This document shows positions 1 through 7,059 of a stretch of DNA of 64,000 bases, piece after piece. Source of the stretch: DASQDN01 sp963833675. Its GTDB lineage: Bacteria > Acidobacteriota > Terriglobia > Bryobacterales > Bryobacteraceae. The translations under genes were made by a program, and so were the position numbers. The stretch spans positions 310,001 to 374,000 of the forward strand of contig CAWHYW010000022.1 of the NCBI GenBank assembly GCA_963833675.1. The letters are read 5' to 3'. A model generated the notes under the pieces. That model was not told where the DNA came from. It ran no database searches and was given only the letters and a program-made list of their open reading frames with translations. Position 1 is the stretch's first letter, and every line of letters begins with the position of its first letter.

Positions 1-2
1 AG

Positions 3-950
3 GCGACGCTCTACACGTACATGGATGACTCGGCTGCCTTGGCTCCCAGTTCTCCGGTCAGGATTAATGGAATCATCGCAGGAAAGGTGAAGAAGGTCGC
101 ATTATCCGGAGAAACGGAGCCGCGAAGGATCATACGTGTCGACCTCGAAGTGGAGCGGGACCTTCTGTCGCAAATCCCCATAGATTCCGTCGCTTCCATC
201 AGCGCCGAGAACGTGCTGGGCGCCAAATTCATAAATATCAAGAAAGGTCAGAATCGCGTCGCCGTGCAGCCGGGGGCCGAGATTCAGTCACTCGATACGC
301 GCGAGTTCGATGAAGTCGTTCAGCAGGGCTACGCGCTGCTGGCATCTTTGCAGGGCATCCTCACTCGCGTTGACAAGATCGTTGGCTTCGTGGAGAACGG
401 GCAGGGCAGTATCGGTAAGCTTCTGGTCGATGAGGAACTCTATAAGCGAATGTTACTCGTGACGTCAGATGTGCAGAAGGTTACGCACGCGTTGACCACA
501 CCGCAGGGAACTGTGGGCAAGCTGATCTACGACGATGCACTTTACGGCGACATCCGGACGTCAATGGGCCGCCTCGATTCATTGCTAGCCGGTCTGCAAC
601 AGGGACAAGGTACCGCGGGCCGAATTCTCAAGGATGAGGCTCTCTATCAGGACGTTCGCGCGTCGGTACGAGAGTTGCAGAAGCTGATTGCCGATCTGAA
701 CGCCGGCAAAGGCACCGCAGGAAAGCTGTTGAAGAGCGACGAGCTGCATGATCAGATCCGCGCTGCGATTGCCAAGGTAGATCTTATTATCGACAAGATC
801 AACGCCGGTCACGGGACGATTGGCCAGTTGCTGGTGAATCCTCAGCTATACGATACGCTGAATGGCGCCACAAGCGAGATGCAGCAGTTGCTCAAGGATA
901 TCCGTGCGAATCCCAAGAAGTTCCTGCGGGTCAAACTGGCTCTGTTTTGA
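3..950 (+). CDS. MCE/MlaD-family lipid-transport protein, 5'-truncated by window edge
   Basis: The reading frame is open back to base 3, so the N-terminus, with its expected membrane anchor, lies outside the window. The first ~75 residues fit an MCE (MlaD) domain: a gxPVRxnG-like segment (SSPVRINGIIAGKV) followed by a conserved VLGAKFINI strand. MCE proteins are periplasmic subunits of ABC systems that move phospholipids or other lipids between membranes. The C-terminal part carries five copies of a G-x-G-T/S-x-G-x-L-L-x-D-x-x-L-Y motif every ~34 residues, as in other long MlaD-like proteins. Its stop overlaps the TTG start of the HpnK-like gene by 4 bp (TTGA), so the two are probably co-translated. 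The ATPase and permease are not visible here and may lie upstream. Family assignment is confident; the cargo is unknown. Confidence 0.85.
   Translation, partial: ATLYTYMDDSAALAPSSPVRINGIIAGKVKKVALSGETEPRRIIRVDLEVERDLLSQIPIDSVASISAENVLGAKFINIKKGQNRVAVQPGAEIQSLDTREFDEVVQQGYALLASLQGILTRVDKIVGFVENGQGSIGKLLVDEELYKRMLLVTSDVQKVTHALTTPQGTVGKLIYDDALYGDIRTSMGRLDSLLAGLQQGQGTAGRILKDEALYQDVRASVRELQKLIADLNAGKGTAGKLLKSDELHDQIRAAIAKVDLIIDKINAGHGTIGQLLVNPQLYDTLNGATSEMQQLLKDIRANPKKFLRVKLALF
399..900 (+). repeat. Five in-frame ~34-residue repeats in the MCE protein
   Basis: Counting from the first internal ATG (base 21), copies begin near residues 127, 162, 195, 229 and 263. Each has the core G-x-G-T/S-x-G-x-L-hydrophobic-x-D-x-x-L-Y, for example GQGSIGKLLVDEELY and GQGTAGRILKDEALY. 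The intervening helices have an amphipathic, coiled-coil-like pattern. The repeats are degenerate at DNA level, so this is an old protein repeat rather than a recent duplication. Confidence 0.75.
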
Positions 951-1756
951 AACAGCTGGTCGTCAACGCGGATGACTTCGGCTACACGAGAGACGTAAAC
1001 TCGGGAATCATTGAAGCGCATCGTAACGGAATCCTGACCGCGACGACGTTGATGGCGAACGGGCAGGCGTTCGATCATGCAGTGGAGCTCGCGAGTGAAA
1101 ATCCCAATCTCGATATCGGCTGCCATCTTGTACTCGTCGGCGGAAATTCGTTATTGACGAACGGACATTCCCTTCCGCGTTCGCTGCCTGAGTTCTTGCA
1201 GCGCTTAGCTCTTCGTCAGCTCGACCCGTACGGTGAATTGCGTGCTCAAGTCGAGAAGATTATCGAAGCCGGTATTCAGCCGACTCATCTCGATACTCAT
1301 AAGCACACACACTTGGCGCTTCCTGTTTTGAAGGCCGTAGCTCGCTTATCAGAGGAATTTGGAATCCGCTGGGTGAGGCGGCCGTTCGATTATCCTCTGA
1401 GCGGCGGCGATCCGGTCCCATGGCGCAAGCGTGTTCTCAGCGGCGGATTGCAAGTATTGAGGAGTTACTTTCACCGGACGCTCTCACGTCATGGCTGCCG
1501 GACTACAGATTACTTCGCGGGCTTTCAACTGACCGGCTATCTCCGGACCAACGAGCTGGTGGCGCTGATGAGAACACTGCCGGACGGCCTGACGGAGTTC
1601 ATGTGCCACCCGGGCTATTGCACAGATGAGCTGCGCGCTGCACCTACTCGTTTGAAGAAAAGCCGAGAGAGGGAATTGCAGGCGCTGACAGCGCCTGAGG
1701 TTCGAGCGACTCTTCGGCAAATCGGCATCCAACTGGTTCGATACCGGGATCTCTAA
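947..1756 (+). CDS. hpnK: ChbG/HpnK-family carbohydrate deacetylase (hopanoid-associated HpnK type)
   Basis: This 269-aa protein belongs to the YdjC/ChbG/HpnK family of metal-dependent N-deacetylases. The N-terminal NADDFG motif (D9, D10), H60 in IGCHLVL and the H114-x-D-x-H118-x-H cluster (THLDTHKHTH) are the expected metal and catalytic residues. Family members remove acetyl groups from sugars; HpnK is found in hopanoid gene clusters. Start is TTG at 947, overlapping the stop of the MCE gene. A hopanoid role is supported by hpnE 3.6 kb downstream, but a general chitooligosaccharide-type deacetylase cannot be excluded, so the symbol is tentative. It converges on the next gene with a 3-bp overlap of stop codons. 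Confidence 0.8.
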   Translation: MKQLVVNADDFGYTRDVNSGIIEAHRNGILTATTLMANGQAFDHAVELASENPNLDIGCHLVLVGGNSLLTNGHSLPRSLPEFLQRLALRQLDPYGELRAQVEKIIEAGIQPTHLDTHKHTHLALPVLKAVARLSEEFGIRWVRRPFDYPLSGGDPVPWRKRVLSGGLQVLRSYFHRTLSRHGCRTTDYFAGFQLTGYLRTNELVALMRTLPDGLTEFMCHPGYCTDELRAAPTRLKKSRERELQALTAPEVRATLRQIGIQLVRYRDL

Positions 1757-2628
1757 ACGACGTTCGCTCTCATTTCATCAACCGACTTCTTCAGACTTGC
1801 CACCGGATCACCCAGCGGCAGATATTCCATCGTGATGTAGCCGGAGTAGCCGGTCTTTTGGATGGCCTTGTAGATGTTGGCGTAATCTAGCTCCCCCGTA
1901 CCCGGGTCGTTGCGGCCCGGATTGTCTGCGACGTGGAAGACGGCGACATGCGGCGCTGCCTCAGTGAGCGTGCGGGTTACATTGCCGATCTGAACCTGCT
2001 CATGATAGATGTCGAAGAGCAATCGGAAATGTGGATTGTTGACCTCTTTCACCAGCTTCAGCCCCTCCACGCAGGTAGTCAGGAAGTATCCTTTGTGATT
2101 GACCTTCGAGTTCAGCGGCTCGAAGATGAGTGCGAGGTTGGCTTTTGCAGCCAGGTCCGCCGCCCGTTTACTTCCTTCGAGGAGACTTGCGTACTGTTCC
2201 TCGTAGGTCTTCCCGGGAATCTCGTTTCCACCCATGAGGATGATTTGCGGCGATTCCAGCTTTTGCGCCCATGTAATCGCGGTTTTCACATCATTGAGGA
2301 AGTTATCGCGCTGCTCGGGATTTACCATCGAGACCGGCCGTTTGACCCAATCCGGCGTCGCGATGATGGTGTCTATGCCCAAGTTAAAGGAGCGTGCAAA
2401 ATTCAGCTTTGCAGCCGCTTCCGCATCCGTCCAGTTGACATGCTCCGCTACAAGTTCTACGGACTGCATGCCGGCCTTAGCGGCGATCTCGACGCGCTCC
2501 TCAAAGGAGCCTTTTAGGGTCCAAAGCATTACCGAAGAAGTAATCCTGGCCTTCTTTGGCAACCCACTCTGCGCGTTCGCCAACGTCGTCGCAACAGCAG
2601 TTTGAAGAAGCGTTCTGCGGGTTACCAT
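1753..2628 (-). CDS. Exported sugar phosphate isomerase/epimerase-like TIM-barrel protein
   Basis: The product has the xylose isomerase-like/AP endonuclease 2 TIM-barrel fold, with segments such as GMQSVELVAEHVNW, LIFEPLNSK, LLFDIYHEQ and FHVADNPGR. These resemble hydroxypyruvate isomerase and related sugar isomerases (E in FEPLN, D and H in FDIYHEQ, H in VFHVAD are the usual metal ligands). The start chosen is the ATG at 2628 because GGGAG sits just upstream and the protein then begins MVTRRTLLQTAVATTL, a twin-arginine-like export signal. An in-frame ATG lies 12 bases further upstream. It is divergent from trpEG with a 42-bp gap. The substrate is not predictable. Confidence 0.75.
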   Translation of the reverse strand: MVTRRTLLQTAVATTLANAQSGLPKKARITSSVMLWTLKGSFEERVEIAAKAGMQSVELVAEHVNWTDAEAAAKLNFARSFNLGIDTIIATPDWVKRPVSMVNPEQRDNFLNDVKTAITWAQKLESPQIILMGGNEIPGKTYEEQYASLLEGSKRAADLAAKANLALIFEPLNSKVNHKGYFLTTCVEGLKLVKEVNNPHFRLLFDIYHEQVQIGNVTRTLTEAAPHVAVFHVADNPGRNDPGTGELDYANIYKAIQKTGYSGYITMEYLPLGDPVASLKKSVDEMRANVV

Positions 2629-2670
2629 AGTATCTCCCATGTTATCGTGGTGTATACCTCGATAAACCCC

Positions 2671-4833
2671 ATGCCTCAACTGAAGTACCGTACCAGCAAT
2701 AACATCGAGGTGACGCGCAGTGTTTCGAAAGTCCCGTTCCGGCGGGGTTTGCGCGATCTGTTGCGATCACTGGATGAGCACAGAGGAATCTACCTCTCTT
2801 CCGGGTATGAATATCCGGGCAGGTACTCTCGCTGGGACATTGCATCTACAACTCCGCCGCTCGAGCTGATTGCATTTGGCCGCAAGGTTGAGTTCCGCCC
2901 GCTGAATGAACGCGGTGTGATGTTGAACCAAATCCTGCTGCCTATCCTACAGCCGCACCCTCATTGGGACGACCTGCGGATCGAGCAGAACACGATTGTT
3001 GGTCGTCTTAAACCATTGTCCGGCCTCTTCTCAGAAGAGGAGCGGAGCAAACAGCCGTCGGTCTTTTCGATTCTGCGCGCGCTGGTTCAGGAGTTTCGAA
3101 ATGAGCAGGACTCTCAACTGAGCCTGATCGGCGCTTTTGGCTATGATCTGCTTTTTCAGTTCGATCCCATCAGGTTTAAACTACCTCGAGGTGAACAAAA
3201 GGACCTGCATCTCTTCTTTTGTGACGACATCCACTTCATGGATCGTAAGAAGGAGCAGATCGAACGATATCAATACGATTTCTCCAGCGGCGATCTGACA
3301 ACGGCGGACTTACCGCGAAATGCCGAGCGCCTGGTCCCCCCCACCTCTACGGTAGATTCTGGCGAGATTGTTTCCGATCACACGCCTGAAGAGTATATGG
3401 CGAAGGTGGAATCGGTGCGCGAAGGAATGAAGCGGGGCGATTACTACGAGGTGGTCCTTCGTCAGACTTTCTCCGCGCCATTCCATGGCAGCGTCTCCGA
3501 GCTATTCCAGCGAGTTCAGCAGGCAAGTCCAAGTCCTTATGAATTCCTGATCCAGTTCGGGGATGAGCAACTAGTTGGGGCATCGCCCGAGATGTTTGTC
3601 CGCGTTGAAGGCGCGCGTGTGGAGACGTGTCCCATTGCCGGTACTGCGCAGCGCACCGGCGACCCATTGAAGGACGCGGCAAATATTCGCGATCTGCTCG
3701 GCTCACTCAAAGAAGAATCCGAGCTGACCATGTGTACCGATGTGGACCGCAACGATAAATCGCGTGTCTGTGTGCCAGGGTCTGTAAGAGTGATCGGGCG
3801 ACGACTGATCGAATCGTATGCGGGTGTCTTTCACACCGTTGATCACGTGGAAGGTACCATCCAACCAGGCTTCGATTCGGTAGATGCATTTCTGGCTCAC
3901 ATGTGGGCCGTAACGATCGTGGGCGCGCCTAAGAAGGCTGCCGCTCAGGCGATAGAAGATCGCGAGAAGACTCCGCGCGGTTGGTATGGTGGCGCGGTTG
4001 GAGCGCTTTCTCTCAACGGCGATATCAATACAGGCATATTGATCCGTACGATTCACGTGCGCGATGGGCGAGTGGAGTATCCCGTCGGCGCGACGCTGCT
4101 CTACGATTCCATCCCCGAAATGGAAGAGCGGGAGACGCGACTGAAAGCTACCGGATTCTTTAGAGCATTACGCCCGTTGGACCGCAGACCCGCTCGCGAA
4201 GTATCGCGGGAACAACCTTTGTCGCATCGCCCCAAGATGCTTCTGGTAGATAATGACGACTGCTTTATCCATACGTTGTCGAATTACGCTCGGCAAACCG
4301 GGGCAGAGGTGGTTACCTACAGAGCAGGTTTTCCGGTCGAGCTCATCGATCAACTTCAGCCGGACTTGATTCTGATCTCCCCCGGACCCGGGCGTCCTGA
4401 AGATTTCCATGTGCCGGACCTGGTTCTTCAAGCTGCCAAGCGGCGTATTCCTTTATTCGGTGTCTGCCTTGGCCTGCAAGGCATCGTTGAGGCATTTGGA
4501 GGCGAACTCGCAGTTTTGGAATACCCGATGCATGGTAAGCCCTCGGTTATCGTCAACCGTGGGTTGGGAGTTTTTGAAGGCTTGCCGGCCAGGTTTCAGA
4601 TAGGCCGTTACCATTCGCTCTATGCGATCAAGGCGAAGCTTCCGGCGTGCCTGGAAGTGACCGCCGAGTCGGAAGATGGCGTCATCATGGGTGTCCGACA
4701 CCGTGATCTGCCGATTGAGGCCGTGCAGTTCCACCCCGAATCGCTACTTAGCCTTGATGAAGGGTGCGGGTTGCGTCTGATGAGAAACGTCGTCGAGACA
4801 TACGGACATGCCCGTGCGGTCGCGGGCAGGTAA
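2671..4833 (+). CDS. trpEG: Anthranilate synthase, fused TrpE-TrpG
   Basis: A 720-aa fusion of both anthranilate synthase subunits, which makes anthranilate from chorismate and glutamine in tryptophan biosynthesis. The TrpE half shows the chorismate-binding core: CPIAGTAQRTG, ELTMCTDVDRNDKSRVC, SYAGVFHTVDHVEG and GAPKKAAAQAIE. The glutamine amidotransferase half has the PGPG oxyanion segment (LISPGPGRPEDF), the nucleophile C599 in FGVCLGLQG and H688/E690 in VQFHPES. Length and domain order match fused TrpE(G) of alphaproteobacteria; PhzE of phenazine pathways has the same architecture, but no phenazine genes are nearby. Start is the ATG at 2671; a further upstream in-frame start (2602) would overlap the divergent gene. 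No strong Shine-Dalgarno is visible. Confidence 0.9.
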   Translation: MPQLKYRTSNNIEVTRSVSKVPFRRGLRDLLRSLDEHRGIYLSSGYEYPGRYSRWDIASTTPPLELIAFGRKVEFRPLNERGVMLNQILLPILQPHPHWDDLRIEQNTIVGRLKPLSGLFSEEERSKQPSVFSILRALVQEFRNEQDSQLSLIGAFGYDLLFQFDPIRFKLPRGEQKDLHLFFCDDIHFMDRKKEQIERYQYDFSSGDLTTADLPRNAERLVPPTSTVDSGEIVSDHTPEEYMAKVESVREGMKRGDYYEVVLRQTFSAPFHGSVSELFQRVQQASPSPYEFLIQFGDEQLVGASPEMFVRVEGARVETCPIAGTAQRTGDPLKDAANIRDLLGSLKEESELTMCTDVDRNDKSRVCVPGSVRVIGRRLIESYAGVFHTVDHVEGTIQPGFDSVDAFLAHMWAVTIVGAPKKAAAQAIEDREKTPRGWYGGAVGALSLNGDINTGILIRTIHVRDGRVEYPVGATLLYDSIPEMEERETRLKATGFFRALRPLDRRPAREVSREQPLSHRPKMLLVDNDDCFIHTLSNYARQTGAEVVTYRAGFPVELIDQLQPDLILISPGPGRPEDFHVPDLVLQAAKRRIPLFGVCLGLQGIVEAFGGELAVLEYPMHGKPSVIVNRGLGVFEGLPARFQIGRYHSLYAIKAKLPACLEVTAESEDGVIMGVRHRDLPIEAVQFHPESLLSLDEGCGLRLMRNVVETYGHARAVAGR

Positions 4834-4914
4834 GGCTTCGATCATTGCCGGCGCCGCATCGCTGATCACATCATCTTTCTTTATCGATTTCTGCAATCTC
4901 GTCTATCGCTGCGG

Positions 4915-5172
4915 GTGCAAGTCGCTGTGGAATGGAGCCGCAGAAGCTTGCAACATACACTTGAGTGGAACGCATCATTGCCCATGGTGTTCGATCGGGG
5001 ATGGGGAGCGTCCGGGATTTGGCTTGCCGTGGTGCTCGTGCAGTGTGTTTTAGCTTTTCGTTTGCAACAATTGCCTTGGATTCCGCACATATTAGTGACG
5101 TTGAGCGCATTCCCGATTGTTGGAGGGCTGCTGGCAATCGCCATTGGACTCTCACTTAACTATTGGGCTTAG
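4915..5172 (+). CDS. Hypothetical small membrane protein
   Basis: A GTG-started frame of 85 aa in the same frame as trpEG but after its stop. It encodes two probable transmembrane stretches (GIWLAVVLVQCVLAF and a second hydrophobic segment around residues 58-82) separated by a short polar turn. No family is recognised. The frame is open upstream to the trpEG stop, so another non-ATG start is possible. With no clear ribosome site and no known homologue, this could be a chance frame, but the membrane-like composition argues for a real gene. Confidence 0.4.
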   Translation: MQVAVEWSRRSLQHTLEWNASLPMVFDRGWGASGIWLAVVLVQCVLAFRLQQLPWIPHILVTLSAFPIVGGLLAIAIGLSLNYWA

Positions 5173-5192
5173 TATTGACTTTAGTATTGACT
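5169..5192. repeat. Perfect 12-bp tandem duplication
   Basis: TTAGTATTGACT occurs twice back to back (5169-5180 and 5181-5192). The first copy contains the TAG stop of the preceding small ORF. Each copy holds TTGACT, which could act as a -35 element for the downstream small ORF and hpnE, but no well-spaced -10 was found. Confidence 0.7.
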
Positions 5193-5242
5193 AAGGTTGC
5201 GATATCACGTCGGAATGGGCCATACTGAAAGGACCCACTATC

Positions 5243-5359
5243 ATGGATTTTTCGGACCTAACGCTGGTACTGTTTGCGTTCATCTGTCTTTGGATCGCCC
5301 TCAATTTGAGTGGCGGTACCGGCGGTGGGTTGCGCTCCTGGGTACCTACGAAGATTTAA
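5243..5359 (+). CDS. 38-aa single-span membrane miniprotein
   Basis: ATG at 5243 opens a 38-codon frame with the sequence pattern of a small bitopic protein: a short acidic N-terminus (MDFSDLTL), one hydrophobic span (VLFAFICLWIALNL), then a glycine-rich turn (SGGTGGG) and a basic tail ending PTKI. AAAGGA lies about 10 bases before the ATG. It ends 10 bp before hpnE, so it could be the first gene of an hpnE transcript. I do not recognise a family. Composition, ribosome site and tight spacing support it; length alone does not. Confidence 0.5.
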   Translation: MDFSDLTLVLFAFICLWIALNLSGGTGGGLRSWVPTKI

Positions 5360-5369
5360 ACTTGTATAA

Positions 5370-6662
5370 ATGCCAAGTGTGATCGTCGCCGGCGGCGGTC
5401 TTGCCGGTATGGCGGCGACAGCAGCCTTGGCGAGTGCCGGTTACCACGTCGACCTTTTCGAATCACGCCCATTTCTCGGAGGGCGTGCGACGTCTTACAC
5501 AGTCCCCACAGGAGACGGTCAAGGCGAAGTTATCGACAATTGTCAGCACATCTTGCTCCGGTGCTGCGTTAACCTGCTGGATTTTTACTCGCGGCTCGGC
5601 GTAGAAGATCAGATAGAATTCCATCGCGAATTCTATTTCATTGAGCCTGGTGGACGGACCTCGACCTTCCGCGCAGGCGTCTTACCTAAGCCTTTCCATT
5701 TCCTCGGATCTTTTCTCGGCATGCGGTACTTGTCCGTAGGTGAGAAGCTTGCGTTGGTCAACGGTCTCCTGGCGCTTCAGCGGGAATACAAGAACCGCAA
5801 GGATCTTCACGAGATCACGATGGAGCAGTGGCTGCAGGAAAAAAAGCAGCCGAAGCGAGTTGTGGACCGGTTTTGGCGCCAGATCCTGGTTAGCGCAATC
5901 AACGAGGAACTCGACCGTATGGCGGCCATCTACGGTTTTCAGGTGTTTTGGCTCGGATTCCTCGCGACGAAAACCTCCTACGAGATGGGCGTTCCTGCCG
6001 GGCGGCTGGGCGACCTCTATCGCGCTGATTTATGGCAAAATTCTCCCAATATTCGCGTACATCTCCGAGCTCCGGTCGACTCAATTTCACCGCAAGGGCT
6101 TACTAGTGGCGGCAAGATTTATGAAGCTGATTACTATATATCGGCTCTCCCGTTTGAACGGGCCGCTGTGATGGGTTCCTCTGCGCCGGGTTTTGAACAT
6201 TCTCCGATCACAGGCATTCATATCTGGTTCGATCAACCGATTACCGATCTTCCGCACGCGACATTGCTTGACCGCACTCTTCAATGGATGTTCAACAAGG
6301 ATAGTGGTCGGTATTTACAATTGGTCGTGAGCGCTTCGCGGTCTCTTGTGAAACTGGATCGCAATGAAATCTTGCAGATGGCCCTGGCAGAGCTTGCCGA
6401 GTATTTTCCCAAAGTGGCATCCGCCAGAGTCGAACGATTCCATGTTGTTAAGGAGATAAGGGCGACTTTCTCGGCCAAACCAGGGCTGTCAAGACCGCCT
6501 GTAGTGACCGAAAAGCCTAACTTGTTTTGCGCGGGTGACTGGGCCGATTCCGGCTGGCCGGCGACCATGGAAGGAGCGGTCCGTAGCGGCTACCTCGCAG
6601 CGGAGGCGGTTACACATAAGGCCGGCGCTCCTCATCGATTCCTTGTACGCGATGTTGCCTGA
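5370..6662 (+). CDS. hpnE: Hydroxysqualene dehydroxylase HpnE (FAD-dependent)
   Basis: 430-aa FAD-dependent amine-oxidase/phytoene-desaturase-like enzyme. The N-terminal dinucleotide-binding motif is GGGLAGMAATAAL, followed by an acidic strand end (DLFESRPFLGGRA). The NCQHILL segment and the C-terminal FAD motif (FCAGDWADSGWPATMEGAVRSG) match squalene-associated desaturases. HpnE reduces hydroxysqualene to squalene in the HpnC-HpnD-HpnE route that feeds hopanoid cyclisation. HpnC, HpnD and the cyclase are not in the window, but the HpnK-like gene at 947 supports a hopanoid context. A gene for a small secreted protein follows 22 bp downstream. Confidence 0.85.
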   Translation: MPSVIVAGGGLAGMAATAALASAGYHVDLFESRPFLGGRATSYTVPTGDGQGEVIDNCQHILLRCCVNLLDFYSRLGVEDQIEFHREFYFIEPGGRTSTFRAGVLPKPFHFLGSFLGMRYLSVGEKLALVNGLLALQREYKNRKDLHEITMEQWLQEKKQPKRVVDRFWRQILVSAINEELDRMAAIYGFQVFWLGFLATKTSYEMGVPAGRLGDLYRADLWQNSPNIRVHLRAPVDSISPQGLTSGGKIYEADYYISALPFERAAVMGSSAPGFEHSPITGIHIWFDQPITDLPHATLLDRTLQWMFNKDSGRYLQLVVSASRSLVKLDRNEILQMALAELAEYFPKVASARVERFHVVKEIRATFSAKPGLSRPPVVTEKPNLFCAGDWADSGWPATMEGAVRSGYLAAEAVTHKAGAPHRFLVRDVA

Positions 6663-6684
6663 GAATCCTTCATAATAGTTAGAG

Positions 6685-7056
6685 ATGCTGGTCAGACTTG
6701 TTCCTCTCGCGGTTCTCTTCGCGTCTCTTCTTGCGGCGGACACACCGATGACACGGCTGAAGATTGAGGTGCGTTCTCTCTCCGACAGACCCGTCGACCG
6801 CGCCGCTGTGATCGTTAACTTCGTCGAGGGGCGATCGGTCGTGAAGTTGGGTAAGAAGATAGTGACGCATTGGGAGCTGCGGACAAACCAGGAAGGCATC
6901 GCGAAGGTGCCTACGCTGCCCCAGGGCAAAGTGCGGATCCAAGTTAACGCCAAGAATTTCCAAACTTTCGGAGAAGTCTTCGATGTGGATTCCGAAGAGA
7001 AGACCATTGTCATCAAACTGAATCCCCCGCAGCAGCAGTATTCTGCCCACCAGTGA
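6685..7056 (+). CDS. Small secreted protein with carboxypeptidase-regulatory-like domain
   Basis: 123 aa with an N-terminal signal peptide (MLVRLVPLAVLFASLLAADT), then one beta-sandwich repeat: LKIEVRSLSDRPVDRAAVIVNF, a TNQEGIAKVPTLPQGKVRIQV segment and a terminal strand. The 'T-N/D-x-x-G-x-h-P-x-LPxGxYxhxV' pattern is that of CarboxypepD_reg/DUF2606-like modules common in Acidobacteriota secreted proteins. The gene sits between hpnE and mnmG with only 3 bp before the mnmG start. Function unknown; probably a periplasmic or outer-membrane-associated binding module. Confidence 0.65.
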   Translation: MLVRLVPLAVLFASLLAADTPMTRLKIEVRSLSDRPVDRAAVIVNFVEGRSVVKLGKKIVTHWELRTNQEGIAKVPTLPQGKVRIQVNAKNFQTFGEVFDVDSEEKTIVIKLNPPQQQYSAHQ

Positions 7057-7059
7057 CAC

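Noticed and set aside
4808..5053. Cysteine-rich ORF overlapping the trpEG end
   Set aside because: It starts inside trpEG, has no ribosome site, and the overlapping frame from 4915 has a more gene-like membrane pattern.
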